NCBI GenBank assembly: GCA_030844895.1
Contig: CM061224.1
Coordinates: forward strand, 72,610,567-72,674,566
DNA: 64,000 bases
Direction of reading: 5' to 3'
Source of the DNA: Ambrosia x helenae
Lineage: Eukaryota; Streptophyta; Magnoliopsida; Asterales; Asteraceae
Made by a program: the position numbers and the translations under genes. Under the pieces are notes generated by a model. The model ran no database searches. It was not told the origin of the DNA and worked only from the letters and a program-made list of their open reading frames with translations. Below are positions 45,230 to 57,419 of this stretch, one piece after another. Each line of letters begins with the position of its first letter. Positions within the stretch are counted from its first letter, which is position 1.

Positions 45230-47960
45230 TTTTATCAACATTGCTCCAACTCAACTTAACAAGACATTTAAGCCGAAGACACTTTCCATCCAACACAGGG
45301 ATTGCTCCAACTCAACTCAACAAGACATTTAAGCCGAAGACACTTTCCATCCAAGACAGGGTTCACTAACAGTGGTGTGGTCTACCTTTTTGCTTATGAT
45401 CTAACACCAAATCTCATTATCTGTCAACGATGAAGGCAACCTGAAAAACAACCGGATGGTTGGTAGCTACAGGTAAGAACATTGTGGATTGAGGATTGTT
45501 TACCTTCCCATTGATTTCAAGTATGTTGCCTTCATCGTTGACAGATATCTCTCTAACAACAACTGAAGGCAACCTAGAACCCAGGTGATGGTCATACTGA
45601 CGTGAAGGTAGTCCATTGGTATTAATGGCAAAGTGATTTGTAAGGGAAAAGAAGAAATGTTTTATAATGTTTACCTTCCCATTGATTTCAAGTATGTTTA
45701 ACCTTCCCATGGAAACTCTGAAGATCTTTACGGAGGTTTGCCAGAGGGTCATTGGTCTTCAGAGTTTCCAACCCCTAATACATTCATCAAAGGATATTCA
45801 TGTGAGAATGATTTTGTACAAGATTCCTATGCAAGCAAAGTCAATTCCAGTTGTTGGACCAACTTGAGATATAAGTTTGATTAGCTTGAATCTCTCTGAT
45901 CCATGGTATCCACGAACCGTACGATTATCGCGTGTCATGGATCCTTTGAAAGTGGATACCATGGATCAGAGAGATTTAAGCTAATCAAACTCATATCTCA
46001 AGCCGGTGCAAAGTTATGAAATGACACATGCAAAATGTAATGTCATGCACAATGTGTACTCACAGTGACATCGAACACTTTATATGAGTAAAACGATCGC
46101 TTTACAATGCCGAAAACGACTATCATCACTCTGTATGGTGGCTTCTTAGCGCCGATCCTACTGTCGATTTCTTTCCACAACCATTGCTCCAACATAACTT
46201 ATTAGTTTCAGGTTTATAACAACCTCACTCTCTCTCCCTTCGTTCTTCTTTAACCTAGTATCTTCTTCCCCAACTTCAACACCATGAACCCTAATCTTCT
46301 AACCTTCATAACATACTCAAATAATAACTATTGTGATTCATAACATGGGATTATGAGAAACAAGTACGGTGATATCACACTTGGATTGGATGAGATATTT
46401 GAGTTTCTAAAGCATTGTTTATGATACTGCAGGAAAATGGTACAATCGGATGATTAACCATGTGGACTTACCTGAAGAAGAACTTGTGCTATTTTTTTTC
46501 AAACCCTTCCATCTTATGGAAGTTGCTAAAATAGTTAAAAAAATGTATTTGTGAATAATACATTTCAAAAAGACCATCTCTTTGTCAGTCACCCTCATAG
46601 GAAAATCGACTCTCACACTTATGCGTAGATCAAGAGATTGATGAAGATATTCATCAAGACCCTTACAGAGGGTCAGTATTCATATACCATTGTTGTTGGA
46701 TGTTCATGTGAGAATGCGTAGTACAACATTAAAGAAGGACTTGTGCTATTTCTTTTCAAACCCTTCCATCGTATACCTAACACACTACAATAATTCACTA
46801 TTTTATACATACAACACACCTTCATCGGTGACCATGTTGGAGCACTGTTCTTCTTGATCTTGATCTTCACACTTGCTTTTGACAAACGTCTGGCTGACCT
46901 GAAGTTCCTTTGCAACCAGGTAAAAAACTAGGTTGCAAATATAAAAATCCATCACATCACGATTTGCATCCCGGCAGAGTTCGTGGTACTGTTGTCAAAA
47001 GAAATCGCGTGATGATAGTCGGTTTCGGCGTCGTAAAGCGATCGTTACTGTAATGATCAGAAACATTCCAAATAACTGTAATGATCGCTACGGTTAGTGG
47101 ATACCATGGATCAGAGAGATTCAAGCTAATCAAACTCAGGGCAACCCTTGTTTGATTATACTCGTGTACAGCCTTTATCAGGTTCTTTTGGCTACAGGTA
47201 CAGAAAGTTATAAATGTCATGTCCTTTCAGGTTGCCTTCATCGTTGACCGGCATCTCCCCGATAACAACCCTTGTTTGTTTATACTCTTTATGTATGAAT
47301 AGTGACCCTCTGGAAACCTACCTCTGTTTTGAATTTGTTGCTTCTAATAGAGAAGTTATCAATCTCACTGTAATGATCAGAACATTCCAAATAACTTGAT
47401 AATTTCAGCTTTTGTTTAACTATTTTAGCAACTCCATAGAGAAGTTATCAATTCTCACTGTCCAACCTATTCATCTTCCTTGTCTTAAAACCCTTGACAT
47501 CGCTGTTGATTATACACTCGTGTTCAGCCTTTATCAGGTTGCCTTCATCGTTGACCGATATCTCTCCGATAAGAACTGATTTTTACTTGCTTGTCTTAAA
47601 ACCCTGACATCGCTGTTTTTATACTCGTGTTCAACCTTTTATCAAGTTGCCTTTATCGTTGACCCGATATCTCTCCGATAACAACCCTTGTATGATTATA
47701 CTCTTTATGTATGAATAGTGACCCTCTGACAAATCGCGTAATGATAGTCGTTTTCGGCGTCGTAAGGCGATCATATACTGTAATGATCAGAAACATTCCA
47801 AATAACTGTATGATCGCTACGGTTAGTGGATACCATGGATCAGAGAGATTCAAGCTAATCAAACTCAGGGCAACCCTTGTTTGATTATACTCGTGTACAG
47901 CCTTTATCAGTTGCCTTCATCGTTGACCGATATCTCCCGATTAACAACTGAATTTTAATT
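45230..47960. repeat. Block of shuffled short modules, unclassified
   Basis: A limited set of segments recurs in varied order and orientation. Module 1, TTGCCTTCATCGTTGACCG, at 47230, 47540, 47645 and 47908 and as variants or inverted at 45420 and 45526. Module 2, GATCAGAAACATTCC followed by GGATACCATGGATCAGAGAG, at 47055-47125 and 47780-47850, with parts at 45950 and 47370. Module 3, GTCG(G/T)TTTCGGCGTCGTAA, at 47018 and 47747, inverted at 46110. A 64-bp unit with CAAGACATTTAAGCCGAAG is duplicated at 45237 and 45301. Short minus frames containing SLNLSDPWYPLTVAII cross some modules, but no continuous gene is visible. I cannot classify the source. Confidence 0.7.
45864..46001. repeat. Foldback of about 50-bp arms
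   Basis: TTGAGATATAAGTTTGATTA... at 45864-45913 is mirrored by the reverse complement ending ...CTCATATCTCAA at 46001, with two or three mismatches and a spacer of about 40 bases. The arms are made of module 2 of the surrounding block. An RNA across it would form a long hairpin. Confidence 0.85.
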
Positions 47961-48683
47961 GCTTGCCTGAAAATGTACCTGTTATAGAAAGAAATCAACA
48001 GTCGGATCGACTGTTGATTGGTATATAGAGAGCAAACCGACGATCATTCAAAATTTAAAGTTACCGCTAACCCTGCGCCATCATCGACTACAGCAAACCG
48101 ACGATCTTCCTCCACGACACTCCTAATGGGCCTCTCTTTATTCACGTACGATTTTTGTTTTTGTTGCTTTTTTAAATAATAAGTTTTATGTTTATCAAAC
48201 CCTAACGTCTGAGCAATGATTTATTATTATTATTTTATTTATTGTTATTTTATTTTCTGTTTTGAGGGTGTTATGAATGATGTTATGATTTGACAAACGA
48301 TTTTTGAAAAGTATCTCAACATTCGGAAATTAGTAAACATTACGAAACGCGTCAAACAAGACCGGAAGTCCATCATGTCGATTAGACATGCAAAAATCGT
48401 GTTTCGACAAAATATGGGTATCGACTGTATAGTCGGAGCACCAAGTAGAATGATTCATGAAAGTTGAACAAACTTGGATGTTTCAACCAAAACATACAAA
48501 CTAGCAATAAACGACCCGTAAACGCCTCAAACGAATTTTGTTGTATTGGGAACAACTAAAAACAATTTAAAAATGAATTAAAATTAATTTTTAATCAATA
48601 ACACCTATTTAAAATGAATTAAAACAAGTTATTTTTTTTTTAAGAAAAGGCCAAAGCGCCTAGCTTTGGCTAAAAAAACGTTA
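47961..48683. other. Intergenic sequence
   Basis: AGCAAACCGACGATC occurs twice (48031 and 48093). No open frame or terminal repeat supported. Ends in the GCCAAAGCGCCTAGCTTTGGC stem near 48650. Confidence 0.35.
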
Positions 48684-50864
48684 TGTAGATCCTTGGGATA
48701 GATCGGTGACAAGATTACTCAGATCAATCAAGGTGTGCAATCCCTTGATTGATGTTTATGCAACACACGAATCAACAAACGAATGAACACGAAGAATACT
48801 TTAACACTTGTTGGTATTATTGATTATATATTCAGTAGGAATTACAATATATCTTACTAACTGTAACATCCCAGCCCGGTGCGGGCTGACGTGTCACTTT
48901 TACAGAGTCAGATCAAAAACATAATTCCATTAATTTCTTAACACATTACAAAGTTGACAAATTAATAGGAAGCGCAGTCTACTATATTACATTTTATGAC
49001 ACTAAGGTCTTTTCATTCACTCTAGCACTCTCCCACATCCATCCCTGATCGTCTTAAGAACCTGACGTAAATAACGAAAAACACAAAAACGTACGTCTGA
49101 GCAAAATTTGAAAGTTTTGCCCATTGAGTGGACAGGGGGTAATAAAAATGGCTTATTTTGATTGTGTAAAAGGCTAAGTTTTCAAAACATTTTTCGTGAA
49201 TAACAGGCTTTTATTTTCGTAAACTATATCGTATAAAATAAAAAAAAATAGTATAAATACCTATTTAACATGATATACCCGAAGTCCATGTGGTTCAATT
49301 AATTAACATGAGTGACGTAGGGTAGCTAGCCCATACATCCATGTGGAAAGGGCGTGCGGGCAATTCACACAACCAAATTCCCTTGTAACTTGTTCATGAA
49401 ACTTTATCCTAGGATCGATACATACGCCTCCTTGTTTGTACATAAAGTACCATGATTGTTTGAGACGCCGTGAACTCAACTCACCGTCACGGAAGGTGCC
49501 ACATCATTTTATGCCACAATGAGGGTCCGTGGTTATCCCACAGAAAAGGTACTGACTTGGGTATCATAATACATTTACAAAATCTTAACTTGTAATATAT
49601 ATATAATATATATATATTATATAATTCAAAACTTGTAACTTGTAAACATGAAAGTTCGTAGAAACGTAAATACGTAAACTCGTATACATGTAAGGTTTGT
49701 AGATTTGTAATTCGTAAACTTGTTAACTAATTAGCATGTAATCCCGTAACCATACCAACTAGTTAACTCGTAAACTCATAAACAAATAACTCACAAACAT
49801 GTAAACTCGTAAACATGAAAATAAAATATTTCATAAAGTATTTTCAATAAATAAATATTGTAAAACATTTTCGAAACAATTGTCACTTCTTAAAAATATA
49901 TTTTCATAACATGATTTTAATACGGAGTTTAAAAACAGGAATCAGATGCTCGTAGGCCAAATGGCTCGTATTGAAAAAAAGGGTTTAGACTATCCGTACC
50001 TTATATGATGATCACCAAAACTGAGATAAAAGGTTACGTTTAGATAATCAACAAATCCTCACAAACTTCGTCTTCTCCAACACTCAACTGGAAATATCCA
50101 GGTTGGTCGGAAAATTATTTCGAGTTCAACAACAGGTTTCCGAGCATGATGTCGTGTGCGGAAGTTACTCATAAGGTAAACGTAGGTAGGGTGGATATAC
50201 AATGCTAGCTAGTATTTTAGCTTTATATTATTAGTATGCTAATATTTTTGTTGTGTGATGATACTGTACGATCTTTGAGAGTGATTTATGCCTATTTATA
50301 GATATAAATTTCTTGCTGCCCACGTTCACCTGGTAATTGATGTTATTAAGTTTCTTATGAGCACCTTCCATGTGGATTTCTAATGGACAGATCATGATTC
50401 TTGTTACCCAATTAACTTATTGGCCAATTCACTTGTTTCGCACATAATACTTTGACCTTTATCCACTTAATTCAACAATGGTGCATATTATCAATTCTTT
50501 ATATCATTTTTATCATTATTACTAAGTATATTAATTATATTTATAATAAAACTACTAATATTTTGTATTCAAAGTTCGGGTATTACACCAACACACCAAT
50601 TGTCCAACCAACCCTAGCCTACACCCCATGCCTTGTATTTAATACTCTTACAAGATCATGGGCCTAAGACATCAAACGAACAAACCCTGTAGCGAAGATA
50701 CACACATCTTCGTTATTCAACCTAAGTTCGTTACTTATACATGTTCGCTGGGGTTTCATATTCATTATTATTCCTAACGAATATCTTGCAAAAGACTAAA
50801 CTAATTATCAACCATAAACGACAAACTATCTAGACAGCATTTGTCATACCGGAATGCATCAACA
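48684..50864 (-). repeat. 3' LTR of a minus-strand Copia element, interrupted by a solo LTR
   Basis: On the minus strand, ATGGGGAGTT (polypurine tract, 50865-50875) is followed by TGTTGATGCATTCCGG at 50864 and the LTR ends GGATCTACA at 48684. Without the 1.73 kb solo LTR the length is about 450 bp, normal for Copia. The coding end of the same element lies at 58118-58400, now separated by the plus-strand Copia insertion. Confidence 0.6.
48862..50587 (-). repeat. Solo LTR, probably Ty3 (minus)
   Basis: Plus-strand ends TGTAACATCCC and GGGTATTACA, 1726 bp, flanked by CTAAC (48857-48861) and CCAAC (50588-50592), a target duplication with one change. No internal domain is attached. On the minus strand a GTGAGTTG donor (49484) and TTACGTCAG/GTTC acceptor (49062) repeat the pattern of the Tekay LTRs, which sets the orientation as minus. 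Confidence 0.65.
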
Positions 50865-50883
50865 AACTCCCCATTGACGAATG

Positions 50884-51584
50884 TGTTGGGTCTGCTGACC
50901 TGGAGAAGAATAGATGATTAGAAAGCCAAAACATGCTATCTATTTGATCTTGAATAAATAGTCTTTACAACTTGCTTCTCCCAAAAGACTGCTGATCCTA
51001 ACTACTGTTCTATCCAAACAACTGCTCAACAACTGCTGATATAAAGAACTGCTGAGGAAACAACTGATGAAGAACAACTGCTGACCAAAGGTCTGATCAA
51101 GAGCAACTGCTGATACAAGTACTGAAGACCAAAGCACTGCTGGAACCAACAGCACTTAGGCTCCAGCAGTGGATACAAGACCATCAAGTTTATCTTCAAC
51201 AGCTGTTGAATATCAGTGCTTTCAATGTAACAGTAGTTTGTATAGCAGATGTTTAAGTTTGTATTTCTGTTAGAGGTCACTGTCTTAGGTGACGTCAGCC
51301 TAGGTCATCAGTGTTTGAGTCTGTCTATAAATAGAACAGTGCTTGTACTGTTCTATTGTATCACACACAAAAACATTCTCTCTGACAAACACTGTGTGAT
51401 CAGGCTGAGGGGGAGTAACTGTACGATTGTAATCTTTGAATTAATGAAAGCATTCGATCTAAAAACATTTACTCTCTTGTTTTGATTTACAGTTTATTAT
51501 TCCGCTGCACTTTCATTCTAATTTCATTTCATTACTATCATCATTTAGTTAAACTATCAAAACAAACAAACTCAGATCCTAACA
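50884..51584 (+). repeat. 5' LTR of the Copia element
   Basis: Rich in AACTGCTGA-type repeats (51010-51130). TATAAATA at 51326-51333. Ends CCTAACA before ATTGGTATCAGAGC. Confidence 0.95.
51326..51333 (+). promoter_or_regulatory. TATA box of the Copia 5' LTR
   Basis: TATAAATA; same site at 57854-57861 in the 3' LTR. Upstream GTGACGTCAGCC (51289) has a TGACGTCA core, the binding sequence of TGA/bZIP factors, also kept in the 3' LTR (57817). Confidence 0.65.
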
Positions 51585-51586
51585 AT

Positions 51587-51598
51587 TGGTATCAGAGC
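51587..51598 (+). promoter_or_regulatory. Primer binding site, initiator tRNA-Met
   Basis: TGGTATCAGAGC two bases after the LTR end. Confidence 0.9.
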
Positions 51599-51746
51599 TT
51601 GGTCAATTAAATTCGATCTAACAAATCAATTTAATAATCAGCTCACAAATTATTGATATCGTTTGTCAGTTTGATTGAAAACAGAGTAATAGTTTAATTT
51701 CGCGTCAACCGTTGTTTAAACAGACTTTGTTTTGATAAATCAGAGA

Positions 51747-54700
51747 ATGGCTTCTATCAATCACGATCCACATAACACTGGCACGAACAACAAGCCACCG
51801 ATGCTTGTCAGATCTGAATACAATATCTGGCAACGTCGGATGAGCCATGTTCTAGCTCAACAAAACACTGGGTGTTGGAAGTCGGTTATCTTCGGACCAC
51901 ATGTTCCGACTGTGCCGAGTACTGAAGATCCCAAAGTGTTTGAGCCAAAGAAACTTGAAAACTACTCCGACCAGAATTTCAGAAAATTGAGCTAGATGCT
52001 AAGGCCTTCAGTATTGTGGCCAGTCCTCTACCCAATGATATATATGCTGGTTGTTACACTGTAACAGTGCAAAGGAGTTGTGGATGCACTGAAAGAAGTT
52101 TTGGTGGGACTGAGGAGGTTATTGAAAACAACCGTGAAATACTTAACCAACATTATGAAACATTCAGTCATGTCAAAGGAGAGTCATTAACTCAACAGTT
52201 TGAGAGATTTAATTGCTTAATTAGTGAACTAAAATTGGTTGGTCTTACTTACCCTCATTCAACTTTGAACCATAGGTTTTTAAGATCATTACCAGACAAA
52301 TGGGACACTATTGCTATTGTAATGAGAAACTCAATAGGATTTAAAGACCTATCACTGACCCAGCTTCATGGTAAGCTCTTGACCTATGAAAGAGAGCTAA
52401 ACCAGAAAAAGAAGCTCCAGGACTCTGGAAAAGTGTCTGATGACTATGTGTTTGGGAATACAACACTTTTGGTCATGATGAGGTGCCTGGAAACACAAAG
52501 GATCAGAGTTATGATCATTTATTGACATAACTTCAGGTTTAACTCAGGTTTTAACTCTGATTCTTATTCACCAAACTATGCTTTCACAGCAAGTGGTGGT
52601 GATATACAGGCATCTGACAATATATCCTTTGAGTATGATGACCTGAAATACTTTGACCCTGATGATTTGGAAGAAATGGACATTATGCACCAATTGGCCC
52701 TTCTCAGTGTAAGAACAATAATTTTTACAAGAAAACTGGGAGAAGGTTTCCAGGGTTGACTGCAGATCTAAGGTTGGGTTGGATAAATCAAAGATCAAGT
52801 GTTATAAATGTCATAGGTTGGTCATTTTGCTAGGGAATGTAGGGTCAACATGGTACACCTATGATAACCTATCCAAATCAAAGACCACAGACCAACACTT
52901 ATCAGAATTCCTATAATACCCCTGGACCAAATGTGCAAAACACTGCTCATTTTGCACAGTCCTCAAACACTGTTCCTGTCCAGTAATGTCCAAACCACTG
53001 TTCCTCAGATTCATTATGTGCAAACACCTGTTGCTCAAACACCTGTGCAAACGACTGTTGCTCCATCCTCTGCTCCTGCAGAGACCAGTCAACAGAGCTT
53101 CTTTACACAAGGCTTTGTTGATTGGAGCAGTCTACCTGATGAGCTAACAGATGAGAATTTTGCACTAGTTGCCAAAGCTGAAAATGAACCAGAAATTTTT
53201 GTTTCATGGCTATGGTTGATGAGATTGAATCTGAGGAAGTGGTAACTGAATCTGATGTTGTGACTGATGATATTGTTAGTGAAGCTGTTGCAGGTGAAAA
53301 ACCTGAAGAAAAAGAGGTTGTGAATCTCTCAGATCCCTAGGGTGCATCTGATGACTGTGAGTGCAAGTGTGATTGTGCTTTGATGGCTGCTGCTAAGGTA
53401 TCTCCTCAAATTCTTAAAGAGTTGTGTTCTGACAAATGTGTAATAGCATTTGCTAACATCAAAGAGGTGAATGAAAACCTTAGAAAGAAAATTTTGGATG
53501 ATGAAGTTAAATTTGAAAAACTCACAAAAGATTTGAAAACAAGTTTAACTGCAAAAGATCTGAAATTAGCAGTTTAAAACATGAAGCAACTATAACCAAA
53601 GACCAGCTCCAAACTATGATAACAAAATATCAAAGTTGTAAAAGTGAGCTTGAGTCCACCCAAGTTGAATGTAAAAAATGGGTGGAATCATGTAGAGGTT
53701 TTGAGATGCTACTCAACAAACAAACCAAAAGTCATGTGAAGTTTGGCTTTGGTTTTGCAACCACTGCTCCAGCTTTTGAAAACACTGACACAAAGAGTCA
53801 AAAGTCTGTTGAGATAGTACCAACAAACCTGCAGGGTCAAGAGATTAAAATCACTGAACCAAATGGTAAGAAAATTGTTCTTGAAAAACCAGAAGGTTCC
53901 TCATCTTTTGCTGAACTTGAAAAGTATGAATTAAAACCTACTTGGTCTGATGAGTGTGATACTCTTGAGAATTATAAACCTGTAGATTTTAAAACTCCTG
54001 AGGGAAAGACAGCTCCTCAGGCAAGGGTCATTCCCTTGGCAAAAGTCATTCCCCTGAAAGATTCTCCAGCAATGCTCAAACATCTGCTGAAAAGAAGACT
54101 GAAAAGGGGAAGAAGAAAGAAAAGACTGTTAACTTGTTTTGTGATTTCTGTGAAAAGAAGAACCATGTCACCAAAAACTGTTTTCTTCTAAAAGCATATG
54201 ATATCAACAAAGGAACAAGTGAATGTGATTCCAAAGCCCACATTCTCAATATGTGGGAAAAAGAATCACAAGAACCAAAGAGTGCTTGTATCTCAAAAAT
54301 TTTGATGTAAAAATACAAGAATACAAAGCTAAAACTCTTGCAAACCCTGTGGTTAGTACTCCAAAAGGAAAGCCCAAACAGACATTCACCCCTGTCCAAA
54401 CATCTGTTACAAAAAAGGCTTGAAACATCTGCCTCTAGAGATGTCCAAGTAACAGATGCTCCACCCACAAGCAAATACCCAAGAGGTTAATGGTCAACCT
54501 CCATGTCACATCTGCCACATGTTTATGAGGAGCCAAAAAGACCCTCTAAACCAAGAGTGAACAGAAATCCATATGGTATTATCATCTGTCAGGAAGTGAT
54601 CAAACAACTGCTGCCCCAAGTGTTGACATCCAAGCACTGGCAAATGGTCACAGCAGTTGTTGACCTTAATTCAGAAATTGGTCCAAACCACTGATCACCT

Positions 54701-54830
54701 TCCAAAGCTTGAGTCTGAAAGGTCTGAGGACCCATCCAAAGCCAATTTGGCTTTGGACACTCACCAAAACTAATCATTTACTGATGTGCAGGAGCTTCTG
54801 CTTGTTTAGATAGTCTTTGGTATGTAGATT
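51747..54830 (+). pseudogene. gag: Copia gag, two zinc knuckles and start of protease, frameshifted
   Basis: ATG at 51747 (MASINHDPHNTGTNN, then LVRSEYNIWQRRM) opens the gag; an indel near 51980 shifts the frame, and DAKAFSIVASPLPNDIY ... LTQQFERFNCLISELKLVGL ... LPDKWDTIAIVMRN continues the UBN2/gag pattern to 52525. First CCHC knuckle at 52800-52840, CYKCHR with one lost base before the GHFARECR part. Coiled-coil and low-complexity pieces follow (53380-53577, 53616-54191). Second knuckle CDFCEKKNHVTKNC at 54140-54181. Protease site WYVD at 54818-54829 is followed by a TAG where Ser/Thr-Gly is expected. Start choice: the first ATG with family-like sequence after the primer site. This copy cannot make an intact product as read. 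Confidence 0.85.
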
Positions 54831-55157
54831 AGTGGAGGTTCCAGGCACATGACAGATGTAGAGCCCTACTTCTGGACTTCTGGCTCATGGAGGGGGTGAT
54901 ATATCCTTTGGTAATGATTCTAAAGGTAAGGTGTGGGTTCAGGGACTGTACAGGCTGGAAAACTCAAGTTTGAAAATGTCAATCTTATTGATAATCTCAA
55001 GTTTAATCTTCTGAGTGTTTCACAAATGAGTGACAAAGGTTATGGCTCATTTTTTCACAAAGAAAACTTGTAAGATTATTGGGCCAGAAGTGGTAAAAAG
55101 ATTGATACCATTATTGCTGAGAGCAAAGCACAGCTTGTTGCTCATAGAAGTGGCAAT

Positions 55158-55782
55158 GTGTATGTTGTTGATATGTTAAAGGACAATCCTATGGCAAATG
55201 TCTGTCTGTTTTCTGCTGCCTCCACTAAGGAGACAGAATTGTGGCATAGGAGATTGGGTCACACCAACCTTAATACTATCAACACACTCTCAAAACAAAG
55301 CCTTGTCAGAGGTTTACCATCAAAAGAATTTAAATGTGATGAGCATTGTGTTTCTTGCTTAAAAGGGAAACAACATAAAAGCTCTTTACAAATCCATTGA
55401 TGAGTCCAAAACTAGTCAGTGTTTACAACTGTTGCACATGGATTTGTTTGGCCCTGTTAAAATCATGAGTCTAAGAAGAAAGAGATTTTGTCTTGTCATA
55501 GTTGATGATTTTTCTAGGTTTACATGGACTTACTTTTTACACTCTAAGGATGAACTCAGGTATATTGAAGGACTTGTCACCAAGGTTGAAAAGCAATATG
55601 ACTTGCCAGTAAAAGTCTTCAGGAGTGACAATGGAACAGAGTTTAAAAATAAGGAGTTGGATGACTTCTGTGTGTCAAAAGGGATTGTGAGGCAGTTCAG
55701 CATCCCAAGAACACCAGAACAAAATGGGTAGTTGAGAGGAAAAATAGAACTCTTATAGAAGCTGCAAGAACCATGCTAGCAG
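55158..55782 (+). pseudogene. pol: Copia pre-integrase and integrase core (partial)
   Basis: Pre-integrase: LWHRRLGHTNLNTINTL then C-X2-C in HCVSCLKGKQHKSS (55238-55385), the HHCC zinc-binding region. Core: LLHMDLFGPVK with catalytic Asp near 55441, VDDFSRFTWTYF, then FRSDNGTEFKN with the second Asp near 55627. The third catalytic residue lies in VERKNRTLIEAART (Glu codon near 55734), but one base is missing just before it in AATGGGTAGTTG, so the frame breaks. A further shift separates 55400 and 55432. The sequence enters the assembly gap right after TMLA. Confidence 0.9.
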
Positions 55783-55882
55783 NNNNNNNNNNNNNNNNNN
55801 NNNNNNNNNNNNNNNNNNNNNNNNNNNNNNNNNNNNNNNNNNNNNNNNNNNNNNNNNNNNNNNNNNNNNNNNNNNNNNNNNN
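55783..55882. other. Assembly gap of 100 N
   Basis: Exactly 100 N, the usual placeholder for a gap of unknown size. The reverse transcriptase and RNase H of the Copia element are probably here. Confidence 0.97.
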
Positions 55883-57368
55883 ACCAACACACACACCTGA
55901 ACAAATAACAACCAAACCTACATCACCAGCCAAAACCCCAACATCTGCTGGTTCTTCTAAAGGCCAACAGATGTTAATCCAACCACTGCTACCAAATCAC
56001 CTTCACCAAAAATCATGTACACAAGGAAGAGAAAATCAACCTTTGTTGTGCATGATGAAAACATACACACATCACCAACCACCATTTCAACTGCCCAATC
56101 CACTCCTCCCATCACAGCCATTCCACTCACTCATTCTCACCACATACATCCAACTTCAAATCCTATAGACCCACCACCAACCATTACACCATTGGTTGTT
56201 CAGTATCCCCTTGAAATTGATCTACTCAAGTGGGAATTACAATCCTTCTACAATACTGAACAACCAGCTGAAAGATCCTTCCCATCTCTCCCAAACTTCC
56301 CTGTTCCCCTCAATATTGATACTTATCTGAAATACAAGGGTGAGCAGGTGGATGCCATCATCAGGGAGAAATGCAAAGGGAAGGATGACAGGACTGCTCA
56401 GGGCATCCATTCAGCAGAGCTTAGCAAACTCAGAAGGATTGAAGACTTTGCTAAGACCCTGAGCAATTCCATGTCCTCCATGCCACTCAGTGTAGATCTG
56501 GAAAAGGAGATAAGGAATCCTTCTTGAACAGATAATGGCAACCAAGCCTTACAAAGCAAACAAAAAGCAGTTCAATGGTTGGACTACTCATGCTTTGAGA
56601 GAAGAACTGATCAGAATTGAAGAATGGCCAAAGACCCCAAAGCTAAAGTCTCCATTCCTAATTTTGGCAAAGGCAGAGGACCCAGTCAGAGCCTTGAAAT
56701 TCAAAAGGATGAGGCAGGAGATTGTAGCTGCCAACTATGGGGAGATGAGGTCTGTTTCCAGATGGTCAGAGTTAAGGTTGGTTGAAACCTACAAAAGTCT
56801 GGAAGAAAATAGAAAGAAGGATCCCAGCCTTCCAAGAAAACCAATTTACACTGATGAGCCAATGATGAAGAGACCCCAACAGACTTTTAATCTGGACAGC
56901 TTACTTGAAACCTCTGATCTCACAGCTGCTGCAAGTAGACAGTTCAAAAAGCAGAAGGAGATGTCAGAGGAAGATCAAAGAAAGTTTGCTGATACATTTA
57001 TCAAGGAAGGGCTCTTTAATCAAATACATTATTTCTCTGATCCTACAACAGAGAAACTCAGAGAACTCATTGGAAGACCTCCTTCACCCAACTCATCAAG
57101 AATAAAGGTTCATCTCAGCAAATCCACTGACTCAAAAATTCTAAAGTGGAAGGTCAACAAAGACAACCACGAATTGACATTGCTCAGGTCAGATGGAAAG
57201 GTTCAGAAGATCAGCATGGATGATGCTTACAGCCTATGTGCAGAAGATCACCAAGCATTGCTAAATCTGGATCTAGAAAGAGATGAAGAAGACTTATTTG
57301 CTCTGAACTTTGAACTACAATTCAAAGGTCAAATCAGAGAAAGTCTGATGAGGAATAAAGATCAATAA
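55883..57368 (+). CDS. Extra 3' ORF of the Copia element, unknown function
   Basis: Open sequence from the gap to a TAA at 57366-57368, in three frames joined by single-base shifts (near 55990 and 56522). First part: Pro/Thr-rich linker (PTHTPEQITTKPTSPAKTP...). Middle part 56015-56527: QYPLEIDLLKWELQSFYN, FPVPLNIDTYLKYKGEQVD, then a charged helix-rich stretch. Last part 56535-57368, 277 codons: MATKPYKANKKQFNGW, RIEEWPKTPKLKSPFLILAK, VRALKFKRMRQEIVAANYGE, then LLRSDGKVQKISMDDAYSLC and an acidic end, LDLERDEEDLFALNFELQF. It has no reverse-transcriptase, RNase H, transmembrane or signal-peptide feature that I can see. It ends 51 bases before the 3' LTR, the place of additional ORFs in some SIRE-like Copia elements. 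It could be the C-terminus of the polyprotein or a separate protein. I do not recognise the domain. Confidence 0.75.
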
Positions 57369-57407
57369 ATATAAGCTGAGTTTTGGCATCATCTGTTCTA
57401 GGGGGAG

Positions 57408-57419
57408 ATTGTTGGGTCT
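57408..57419 (+). promoter_or_regulatory. Polypurine tract of the Copia element
   Basis: CTAGGGGGAGAT immediately before the 3' LTR (TGTTGGG at 57420). Confidence 0.88.

Noticed and set aside
45417..47862. Host gene assembled from the minus frames with SLNLSDPWYPLTVAII
   Set aside because: The pieces repeat in different order, contain stops, and I cannot match them to a known protein.
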